Source: Acholoe squamosa (lineage: Eukaryota > Annelida > Polychaeta > Phyllodocida > Polynoidae). Taken from it: 64,000 nt of DNA. Location: positions 71,682,659 to 71,746,658 of the forward strand of contig OX439038.1 of assembly GCA_949317995.1 (NCBI GenBank), written 5' to 3'. Of this stretch, positions 57,501-64,000 are shown piece after piece. The notes beneath the pieces were generated by a model. It had not been told where the DNA came from and did no database searches. It worked only from the letters and a program-made list of their open reading frames with translations. Within the stretch, counting starts at the first letter, position 1; every line of letters begins with the position of its first letter. Made by a program: the position numbers and the translations under genes.

Positions 57501-60307
57501 TGAAATTTGGGATACTATGCAGCAAGTGGTCTAGTTTGTCTCAATGCACCAATGTGACTTTACAGAAACTGAAACTCGCCCAACTTCACTCTTACTCAGT
57601 CAGCATAGAAATACATATACATGTATTGATCATAATAACATGCTAGAGTGATAGAGTGAAGGTTTCCCTTGAATTTGGTGTTAATTTGATGTAATTCTGC
57701 CCACTAGAACCCTCACAATTCAGAGATGCCACTCACTGGCCGACAAAAACCAGGAAAACTGGACTTTTGGACACATTTTCCCAGGAATTTAATATAATTT
57801 AATACAGGAATCTTAAAATGAAAACCAGGAATTCCTGGTAAACCAGGAAAAGTAGCATCACTGACAATTGGATTTGCAATACTGTGGCAGATACTGGGAG
57901 TGTTCAGCTGTATTTGGCCGTCATCGCTACATTTATGTACCAGGTAGGCTCGGTCTCAGGTAAGCTATTAAACCAATACCTAAGGCCCTAAGACAGTATC
58001 AGTATTATATAGGCACTTTGATAAAGCCACTGTGGAGGGTGAGAAAAGCTGGCACACTGGGTTGACACAGTGCCTACTGTAGACACTTACCTACCCCCAG
58101 TGCATGGTTCTGCTGCAGTGGAGGTGTGAAACTGTGATAAAGCTGAAACTGGGGAGTGCTAAATTCTCTTTTCTTTGACAGCTCATTGTGTAGCTATTTA
58201 TTGGAGGATCTTAACAAACATGGGCTCATGGTAAAGGGATTGATTAGGGGTTTAATATGAATCTATATGAAAAATAATTGATGCAGGCAAACATCCCATT
58301 CTCCCCAAGTGAAGTTAACCCATAATTTTGAAAGCATTTTTTGGTATAAAGGCCAAATCTCACATAAAAGCGAAAAGGAAAGAATGCTTTAGAAAATGTC
58401 TAGGGGGTTTTCTTTTCATAGGGGAACAGGATGTTTGCCAGACCCCACAAAAAATTTAGCGTGCCATTTGCTATCACCCTTTAAACAGCTTCTCCATGTT
58501 AGGCCCTTGTCTGTTTGCCAGAATTCAATCCTATGTATATTATTTATATAGCAATGGATAGAGCTGATAAAAAGGAGTGAATTTCCTTTTTAAATGAAGT
58601 CTTTATGTCAATTTAAAGGGAAATTCTGACCAATTAAAGATTTCATATCAACTCCATAATTTTTCACCAATTCTGTCAGATCGCTAAATCGCAGATATAA
58701 TGTGGAGATAAAGTCCATTTAAATTGTTAAAATTTGATATGATACATTGATTTTCAACCTTTTATGGGGAACTCTTCCATACATGAAAAGAAAATAGTCC
58801 AAAATAATGATTTCAGAAATGTTGCCAGTCCTGTATTCGATATGCTTGATCACAAATCTGGACCCTATTTAAACTCATAACACTGGCAGAATTTTGGGTT
58901 CGATTTTGGGTCTTTGATCAGTCATAACTTCCCTTATACTTAGCATAAAGACTTCATTTAAAGAGTAAATCCTAGGTATGTGACTAAAAATTGTAAACAC
59001 ATGAGAGCTCTTGGTTTTTGGCACAGTCTTTTCCGCACATATGTGAGAAGCAACATGCTTTTTGAATTGTAATTTTAAGGTCATTTTTGGGTGAGTTATT
59101 GAGGTTTTTGTGAGACAAGGTTGGCCAAATTTTCGTCATGAAATTAAACTCTACAAAGAGGAATTGTCTGTGACCTTTAGCTACATTATTGCCATAATTT
59201 GAAAAGAGATATATCATAGCAAACCATATATTTCCTGAAAGCCAATGACTTTACGGATACAATGCAGTTTAAATGAAGCTGATATGACCACTAGGGTCAG
59301 AGATATGAATTTATGAATATAAAAAGTTGAGAAAAAACATCAAAATTAGCTGAAATTTAAGTTGGCTGATCCTAGAAACCTATGTGCTCGTCGATAGAAT
59401 TCCTTCATATTTGGTAGAGATGAGGTTAAGACTATGTACTTGCTGTTCTATATGTTTTTGTTCGACTTCCTAAGTTCTATCATATAATGAATGAGAGATT
59501 ACTAAAACATTGACCTAATTAAGGTGGTAATTAATTAACTAATTAGAGTTCATACAAAATTGAAACACTAAATCAAAGGAAATCTTGTCTTCTTGGCAGA
59601 TAAAATATCAGGAACCTTATTCATCAACTATTTCTATAATTTTAAAGCTAATCACTGAGACCTATCCCTGCACACACCTACCAAACCTGTCACAGTTTTC
59701 TAGGACATGGTCCGCGCTCATAGCAGCCCTTTCATTCACGTACCTATAAATCCACTTTTTTGATAAGATCTATCCATTGGCATTGACGTATTGTCAGTTA
59801 GTCTAGTAAAGAGTACAGACTACAGTCTTTGATTTGCAAGCCTGAAGTGTCGTTCGTGGTTTCTCGTTTGTCACCTTCCCTGTGGCTCAATACACTTCAA
59901 AAGTGCAATAAACAATTTAGTCAAAACATCCTATTTTCGCCCACGCATATAAACATTCCACTTTCTGACCAGTGTTTCTGACCGGTGACAGATGAGTTTT
60001 CAAAATCATCTACACGCCCCATAAAGCTGACAACTCTATCAACTTTCAAAACACACCCTTTCCCTCAACATAAACGAAACATTGGGCTATTTGTCGAACA
60101 GTTCACATTTTAATGGCAGCAGAAAGTCTCTGTCAACAAAGAATCGGTGTCAGGCCCGGTATCAGGCCCGAACGGGCCAATGGCGAAAAGCCAACTCACA
60201 ACATCCCAGCAGATAAACTCGTCTGTAGAGGAGTCTTCCACCAGTGTCCATAACTTCGTCAGGAATGCAGGGACTGGGGTAGCCCCTGTATCTCCCACGG
60301 CGTGCAT
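32422..60307 (-). CDS. Heat shock transcription factor (HSF1-like), 14 coding exons, 534 residues
   Basis: Trimeric activator that binds nGAAn heat shock elements in the nucleus. Coding exons in order: 60307-60200, 53476-53368, 52999-52875, 52626-52502, 52250-52175, 51642-51487, 50176-50015, 49683-49615, 49310-49215, 43603-43464, 36547-36445, 36169-36119, 34761-34683, 32627-32422. All junctions are GT-AG, the phases agree throughout and the lengths sum to 1605 bases including TAA. Order of parts: winged-helix DNA-binding domain (residues about 12-115), HR-A/B leucine zipper (about 120-205), basic segment [10 protein letters not shown], a variable Ser/Thr/Pro regulatory region, an HR-C-like segment, and an acidic C-terminal activation region. 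It is the only HSF in the window. Vertebrates have several; a single HSF1/2-like gene is usual in invertebrates. Confidence 0.93.
32840..34077. repeat. 38-bp minisatellite split by a solo LTR
   Basis: Unit of 38 bp built on ACAGGATCTAAAGCTACTG followed by TCTATACTGTATTACATAT, with very little divergence. About three copies lie at 32840-32947 and about 17 at 33416-34077. Adjacent units differ mainly in ACTGTATTACAT against ACTGTTTTACAT. It lies in HSF intron 13. High identity points to recent expansion. Confidence 0.92.
32948..33415 (+). repeat. Solo LTR (468 bp) inside the 38-bp array
   Basis: Begins TGTGGTGGTC and ends GAACACTACA. It is flanked by a 4 bp duplication CTGT (32944-32947 and 33416-33419). 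TATATAAG at 33088-33095 and AATAAA at 33331-33336 show plus orientation. Removing it restores a perfect minisatellite unit. It belongs to a different family from the 17.9 kb element and is GC-rich, with a GGTCACGTGG box. Confidence 0.85.
37625..37843. repeat. MITE with CTTATACGAGAGAATTTACGG ends
   Basis: Ends TACAGTAAATTCTCCCGTAT and its inverted partner ATACGAGAGAATTTACGGTA, with internal GCCGCGGCTTA and GGCTTATA words. TA on both sides is the likely target duplication. It lies in HSF intron 10, between exons 11 and 10. Confidence 0.7.
38343..38440. repeat. Palindrome-rich GCAACTAGTTGC repeat
   Basis: GCAACTAGTTGC and TTGCATGCAA recur back to back; each is itself a perfect palindrome. A related patch with the same words lies at 42780-42985. 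Possibly the termini of a small foldback element. Confidence 0.6.
40451..40960. repeat. Two adjoining short minisatellites
   Basis: 40451-40570 has a 30-bp unit (CATCAGAGGGAGAGAGTCCT core) in four copies. 40654-40960 has a unit of about 36-37 bp built on AACGATGTACC...GGTTTAACCCTTTAAGGACAG in at least seven degenerate copies. Frames crossing them translate as repeated peptides and are not genes. Confidence 0.75.
41150..41790. repeat. Foldback element with GGCCGAAATGTCA repeats
   Basis: The left end carries five or more copies of ATGGCCGAAATGTCAG (41217-41300); the right end (41680-41780) carries the inverted form (CATTTCGGCCA). Between them is a minisatellite of ACACCAGTACAACACCAT (41535-41672). 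Non-coding; likely a non-autonomous transposon. Confidence 0.7.
42780..42985. repeat. Second GCAACTAGTTGC palindrome cluster
   Basis: At least four GCAACTAGTTGC(A) palindromes, with TTGCATGCAA between them and the word TACACATAGCAACTAG twice. Same family as 38343-38440. Confidence 0.6.
43464..50176 (-). CDS. HSF exons 7-10: variable regulatory region
   Basis: Exons 50176-50015, 49683-49615, 49310-49215 and 43603-43464, phases 0, 0, 0 and 2. Ser/Thr/Pro-rich with many potential phosphorylation sites. Exon 8 carries an acidic stretch, [18 protein letters not shown]. Low conservation is normal here, so these exons rest on splice sites, phase and composition more than on homology. Intron 9 (49214-43604) is 5.6 kb and filled with repeats. 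Confidence 0.8.
44311..45320. repeat. 1.0 kb non-autonomous DNA transposon with 27-bp TIR and 241-bp internal repeats
   Basis: Perfect 27-bp inverted ends TACCGTAATCTCCCGCGTAG... (44311-44337 and 45294-45320). Inside, a 241-bp unit repeats directly (starts at about 44621, 44862 and 45103), rich in GATGACAGC and GCGGGTTTGACGCCGACC. TA flanks both ends and the interrupted 42-bp array shows a single TA before insertion, so the target duplication is TA. No transposase frame. Confidence 0.85.
45501..45737. repeat. 237-bp MITE of the same TA-target family
   Basis: Ends TACCGTAAACTCCCGCGTAT and the inverted GGGAGATTACGGTA, inserted in the same minisatellite. The flanking array reads as an unbroken unit (GTGAG-TA-ATTAC) once the element and one TA are removed. 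Confidence 0.85.
47297..48480. repeat. Composite repeat, copy A (HSF intron 9)
   Basis: Shares with 55255-56550, in the same order: AACATATCTATATTATATTGA with CATAATTATGC; ATAGGAGTTTCCCATAGTGTG and AGCTCGAGCTGGCGAA; the AGGCAGGGAGAGCAAGCTG block; and a 170-bp 3' block with GCCTATTTAGTCTGAGG and AAGGCCTAAGCGG. Like copy B, it follows a 42-bp array, but here about 400 bp lie between array and copy. Confidence 0.75.
51487..52626 (-). CDS. HSF exons 4-6: HR-A/B trimerisation zipper
   Basis: Exons 52626-52502, 52250-52175 and 51642-51487 encode the linker and the heptad repeat region ([52 protein letters not shown]), followed by a basic KRKMPLML stretch that in family members acts as a nuclear localisation signal. 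Spacing matches HSF1/HSF2. Confidence 0.92.
52875..53476 (-). CDS. HSF exons 2-3: recognition helix and wing
   Basis: Exon 2 (53476-53368) encodes [19 protein letters not shown] and the recognition helix [12 protein letters not shown], and ends in phase 1. Exon 3 (52999-52875) continues with YGFRKVV, the wing, and the end of the domain (NLLEHIKRK). The split inside the NMYGFRKV motif is a position well known for HSF genes. Conserved Ser, Arg and Gln of the recognition helix are present. Confidence 0.93.
53845..54285 (+). repeat. Solo LTR (441 bp), GC-rich, in HSF intron 1
   Basis: TGTAATGGAG...TTATTACA ends; 4 bp duplication ATAT (53841-53844 and 54286-54289); TATATAA at 54002-54008; AATAAA at 54230-54235. 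Much richer in GC than its surroundings, with many CGG/CCG words. Plus orientation, so antisense to HSF. Confidence 0.85.
54500..55250. repeat. 42-bp minisatellite, second array (HSF intron 1)
   Basis: The same TGACTAATTGCTGACAAATAG and TGAGTAATTACTGACATATAT half-units as 43905-46893, here in about 16 degenerate copies with a unique interruption at 54700-54885. It passes directly into copy B of the composite repeat. Confidence 0.85.
55255..56550. repeat. Composite repeat, copy B (HSF intron 1)
   Basis: Collinear with 47297-48480. It contains a local direct duplication of about 150 bp (GCAACATACAGTCACTGTCGG at about 55777 and 55922) and a G run at 56018-56030. With the array before it, it forms one mobile or duplicated unit of about 2 kb. 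Confidence 0.75.
56551..60199. other. Rest of HSF intron 1, nothing recognised
   Basis: AT-rich. A frame at 57019-57318 (99 codons from a real ATG) has a Cys-rich middle but no family signature, no splice partner and the wrong strand for HSF. I leave it uncalled. Confidence 0.45.
60200..60307 (-). CDS. HSF exon 1: start and first part of the DNA-binding domain
   Basis: 36 codons from ATG at 60307. [23 protein letters not shown] is the conserved first helix region of the HSF domain. The donor GTT|GTGAGT joins in phase 0 to the exon at 53476. Intron 1 is 6.7 kb and holds a solo LTR, a 42-bp array and copy B of the composite repeat. Confidence 0.9.
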
Positions 60308-60750
60308 TTTAAGCTGTCAGCTATTTGCAAAATAGCAAATTTGGTGATTTTTCCTCCTGCTGAAAACATAAAAATTCTCTTGCCGTGCTATTTGCTCAAT
60401 ACGCATGCGCACGTGATAGGTTTCGCTGGTCAATAAACGGGAACAAGTTCAAATACACGTTCAATGTACAACTGCAGGTGCGCGCTTTGGTAGCGGCCAC
60501 ACGCCGCTAGTCTAAAAGTCTGTATGATGTTGCAGACATCCGAATTCGCTTCCGCGCTCTACCAATTGCTATCGTTGTAAACTTGCTCAAGTCTATGATT
60601 TCATTAAAGGGAGTGATTTCAATTTCCTTACTCGTTCTAGAGGGGTCTAAGCTCAGCTTTTTTTTTTTTGAAGGTTTGAAGAAATTTTATTGACAAATCA
60701 CAGGTTACATACCGCGGTACCGATACTCGGGGTAGGTACCTATAGGGCAT
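60308..60750 (-). promoter_or_regulatory. HSF 5' region
   Basis: Sequence upstream of the HSF start codon: a CpG-containing patch with GCGCACGTGATAGG at about 60407-60420, and a GCCACACGCCGC word at 60496-60507. No TATA box at a convincing distance. I do not see a clean triplet of nGAAn heat shock elements. Confidence 0.35.
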
Positions 60751-61176
60751 TAGCTTAGAAATCTAAACTCTCATCTCTGTACCGCCGTGAGAGTTTAGAA
60801 AATCCCATGTTTGCCAGTGGGTGGCTGCCTGTGTATCTGCTCAAAGACCGCACTTTTTCAGCCATTAATACTTAAAATTTCTTAAAATTTTCAAGATCCC
60901 TGCAAAGGGAAATATGTTAGCTATCCACTCATCGATTTTTGAAACCGGATGGCTTATAATAAATATTTTAGAGCATGTTTCCTGCATACATCTCTTTTCA
61001 TTCTGCCACCTTCCAAGCTGAGCGCAAAAATGGCGGAGGTATAAATAGACTTGAAAGTAGGTTGTAGCTCTGTGTTTTGTCCCCTCCATACTAGAGAGTT
61101 CTTCACCCACTTGTAAACATCCGCTTTTCTAAACTCTCACGGCGGTACAGAGATGAGAGTTTAGATTTCTAAGCTA
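60751..61176. repeat. Mutator-like MITE with 52-bp TIR, next to the HSF 5' end
   Basis: 426 bp. Perfect 52-bp inverted ends starting TAGCTTAGAAATCTAAACTC, flanked by a 9 bp direct repeat ATAGGGCAT (60742-60750 and 61177-61185). Long TIRs plus a 9 bp duplication are typical of the Mutator group. Each TIR contains its own hairpin (CTAAACTCTCA, loop, TGAGAGTTTAG). No coding capacity. Confidence 0.82.
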
Positions 61177-62203
61177 ATAGGGCATTAGCATACTAGGCTA
61201 TGGAGGCGCCATCTTGGTTAGACCCCCGACTCCAGAGCAGGGCATTCTGGGTAAATTTCTTATCAGCCTCAGAACAATGGTTAGTGATAAGACTGACAAG
61301 CTGCATCCTGCCCCTTATCTTAATCACCCCACATACCTCTCCATTGTTTCAGGTGTAAAGTAAGGTGATAACCCTGATAGTGAGACAATGGTCTGATTGG
61401 TTCACCTGTGGTATTCAGCACAAATTTCAATGATCTAATGCTCTTGTATTTTAAATATTTAATCTATTTCTAGATCATCTACTTAAAGCTGTTGACATGA
61501 AGAATCCATACATATAATTTATAGTAAAATCCCATGTATAGTAATTAATTGGCAGGTTGTCAAACTAGATTACACAAAGAGGTCAAATGAAGATCTAGCC
61601 CCCGACTACATAAGCCACTTAGCTGATTTCCTTAGTACTAGCAATGTGCTAGTCCTGTATAGGCCTAGTTATGCCAATAAATGGGAGTGTGGGGTTTCTA
61701 CACCGTCTGCCATTCCAAGATCGCTCTGTACGGTGTGGGAGAGTTGTAATAGCAAAAGTTTCGGTCCTGCAGGAGGACTTTCTGCGCACCTCTCCTGCTT
61801 TCAATTCTTAATTAATTTTTGTAAAAAATCAGTAGGTAGATGCGGACTGAACCCCTTCAGCCTTGCTGAAAGTTTGGGCATCCCGCGATTTTTTTAAGAT
61901 AGGAAAAGCTGATATTTCCAAACTTGTATGTGGGCTGTACTTTTAAAAACAAAGATGACGGCTGTCAGAAACCCAAACCCTTGTCCAGCATTATCTAAAT
62001 AGATATGGTGAGTTAAGCCTCTATTTTTGTAAATGATGTACACATCAACTTAATCTATCGTTGGTGGTTTCTACAGGAATACCTCTAAATATATGGATCA
62101 GACACATATGTAAACATAGCACTTGCAACTTCAGTTCCCCAATCCAGACAGCACCAGTAGCTGAATGCTCTTATAATGAAGAGGCCGGTCCCTAACATCA
62201 TAT
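61177..62203. other. No gene recognised
   Basis: Unremarkable AT-rich DNA. A frame at 61646-61897 (plus) has a real ATG but no recognised domain. Confidence 0.45.
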
Positions 62204-62797
62204 TGTCAATGGACTATTCCATGTATTATGATTATCAGCGACATATTCAAACCAAGCTGACCAAGCTTCCCCCTGTAGAACCCAAGGCTACCCTATTTTT
62301 AACCTGACAGGGTGAGTGACTCACTCACCCCCATCCTGCTCCAGTGAGTACCCCCAGGTCCCACCTGCGGATCCCCACTCGAAGACATGATATCATGTCC
62401 TATTTTTAGCCTCACCTGCCCAGGTGACTCTCACTCCTGAGAGTAGCTCCCTCCTCCTACTCCAGATTAGACTGCATCTAACCAAAGAGGGACTGAGCTG
62501 CTCATCCCCCAAACTGAGTTACCATGCACTTCCAGAAATAGGACATGAGTAACACTGAGTGGGACTCCCTTTATAAACAGGCAGAACCCACTCAGGGTAT
62601 CTTATTCTTCTCCAAATCTAGACCATACAACACTCAGGTCCCTTGGCCCCAGGATATGGCTTGGTCAGATTGGTAAGTACCATACTGTTACACAGTATTG
62701 ATTACTCTCATGCCAATCTTACAATAAAGCTGGATCATCAACTGAATTGTCTGGACTCCTGTTACCTCACTTCATGACATGTAACAATCCGTTGACA
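62204..62797 (+). repeat. Solo LTR related to the 17.9 kb retroelement
   Basis: 594 bp, TGTCAATGGACTATTC start and GTTGACA end, with a 4 bp duplication ATAT (62200-62203 and 62798-62801). The last 100 bp (CAATAAAGCTGGATCATCAA onwards) are nearly identical to the LTRs of the big element, while the U3 part has diverged by substitutions and indels. It shows an older insertion of the same lineage, reduced by LTR recombination. Confidence 0.92.
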
Positions 62798-63308
62798 ATA
62801 TGCATAGGGACCGGTGGGCAGGTCTAATAAATGGGTGATACGTTACTTTTCCCTTGTTACAATCATATCAACTACACATAATTATGAGATTTCGACAGGG
62901 CTAGTGATGAATTGATCCGTACTGCACGACGCTACCACAAAAGAAAACCCACATAATTACGAGGAGAAGAATGCAATTACAAAATGAGATAAACACTATA
63001 CAATACATTATTAACATATAAAAGAAAGGGGAAAAATACATATATACAAGATATGAAATGCAATATTATTTTCTACCTTGAACTCTCTATACTTGAACAT
63101 AGTCAGTAATTAGAAGGGTTATACAGGAGGAAATAATTGGTACAAACAAGAGAACACCAGGACTACGACCAGACAACCTGCAAGGAATAGAATTGTTACT
63201 AAGTGGATGAGGTCATTACAACATCAGTCACATCCGTTTTGATCCCCAGTGGATGAGGTCATCATAACATCATGCACACTGGGAAGAAAGATGTAACCAT
63301 CAGCCCTA
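62798..63308. other. No gene recognised
   Basis: AT-rich. A direct repeat GTGGATGAGGTCAT occurs at about 63202 and 63251. Confidence 0.4.
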
Positions 63309-63644
63309 CTACTCTTTATCAGAATCACTTGCAGAATCTATATAACCTGGTCTAGGATTATTTTTATTTAGATCAGATAGTGTACTTATTCCTTTCTTGA
63401 AGACTAACTTGTCATTACTATTCGGGTACAATTTGTCCCACAGTTCGGCTCCTCTATGCAGGGGAGACTTGAATAACCCAAAGTTCCTGGCTGTTGGTAT
63501 CTTAAAGAACTTTTTGTACGTTGGGATTTTTAAACAGATTTTTCCCCATAAGAAATCCCAACTGAGCTCAGATCCCACTCTAGAACGAGTAAGGAAATTA
63601 AACTCGCAGATCTGCTGTTGTTTTTTTTTCGCCCAGAACTGCAA
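63309..63644 (-). pseudogene. Possible C-terminal fragment of a retrotransposon reverse transcriptase
   Basis: 111-codon minus-strand frame. The segment FKSPLHRGAELWDKLYP resembles the F/Y-K-x-S-x-x-x-x-G-A-x-L-W-N-x-L-P motif common near the C-terminus of LINE ORF2 proteins. The rest is unfamiliar and no catalytic motif is present. It could also be an unrelated ORF. Confidence 0.3.
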
Positions 63645-63799
63645 CTTGGGTTGACTCAGGCTTTATTGCCAAAGCACTCACAAGACCCCCCCCCCCCTAC
63701 TATAAACAATATTTGCACATGCAACACTATGAGAGCAGGCCGCTGTACATAGGCCTAGGGAATATGTATGGGGGTATAAAAGTAAAAACAAAATTCTCC

Positions 63800-63845
63800 C
63801 CGAGAATGTGCCTGATGAGGCCCCGAGAGGGCTGAAACACTCAGA
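63800..63845 (+). ncRNA. Hammerhead-ribozyme-like core
   Basis: CTGATGAG (63812-63819) and GAAAC (63834-63838) are separated by a stem of five pairs (GGCCC with GGGCT, one G-T) and a 5-base loop. This is the catalytic core arrangement of hammerhead ribozymes, as found in the terminal repeats of Penelope-like elements. I could not trace a good stem I and the cleavage triplet by eye, so it may be a decayed copy. Confidence 0.4.
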
Positions 63846-64000
63846 AATACATCACACAAACCATGAAGGCAGGCAATACTGGAAAAAAACAAACGGTAAA
63901 TGACAGGGGACCACCCTCAAACCTAGGTCGTGAGGGATGGGTTAGCACCTCTTACTACGTCTGCCCATCTGTGACTAAATGTTACAATTTTAGGGGGGAA

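Overview
The window is nuclear DNA from an animal, most likely a marine invertebrate. The evidence is host genes split by GT-AG introns, a heat shock factor gene of metazoan layout, many MITEs and foldback elements, several LTR families, LINE remnants and minisatellites. I cannot name the species. A deuterostome such as amphioxus or a hemichordate is a guess.

Layout. 1-6289 is gene-poor, with a decayed minus-strand LINE (1925-3400) and small MITEs. 6290-25990 is a large palindromic (foldback) element whose right arm was split by a 17,905 bp LTR retrotransposon (7472-25376). 26845-27043 (minus) is the first exon of a probable mitochondrial acetyl-CoA hydrolase/4-hydroxybutyrate CoA-transferase gene that runs leftwards; I did not find its other exons. 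32422-60307 (minus) is a complete heat shock factor gene. I could place 14 coding exons with consistent splice phases, giving 534 residues. Its introns hold two solo LTRs, several MITEs, a 38-bp and a 42-bp minisatellite and a duplicated composite repeat. 60308-64000 holds the upstream region, with a Mutator-like MITE about 440 bp from the start codon, a solo LTR related to the big element, a possible LINE fragment and a hammerhead-like core.

The main discovery is the 17.9 kb retroelement. Its two 571 bp LTRs look identical, it has a 4 bp target duplication, and its long gag, pol and envelope frames are open, so it is young and possibly competent. It belongs to the Ty3/gypsy (Metaviridae) group by its pol order PR-RT-RNaseH-IN, and it carries an envelope that resembles the F-like envelopes of errantiviruses. 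Several traits recall complex retroviruses. gag and pol share a frame and are separated by a single TAG. The envelope has no start codon and seems to borrow the gag start codon by splicing. There is an extra ORF between pol and env. A 3' exon is read in two frames: one continues the env tail, the other is a hidden 210-codon frame with a cysteine cluster that has no start codon of its own. A small upstream exon with an excellent Kozak ATG has exactly the phase needed to start it. A possible antisense TATA promoter and spliced minus-strand ORF lie in the env-tail intron.

In the model I propose, full-length RNA makes Gag and, by readthrough, Gag-Pol; singly spliced RNA makes Env; and other spliced RNAs make accessory or regulatory proteins. 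The splice model is inferred from site sequence and phase only. Homology calls come from motif recognition without database searches.
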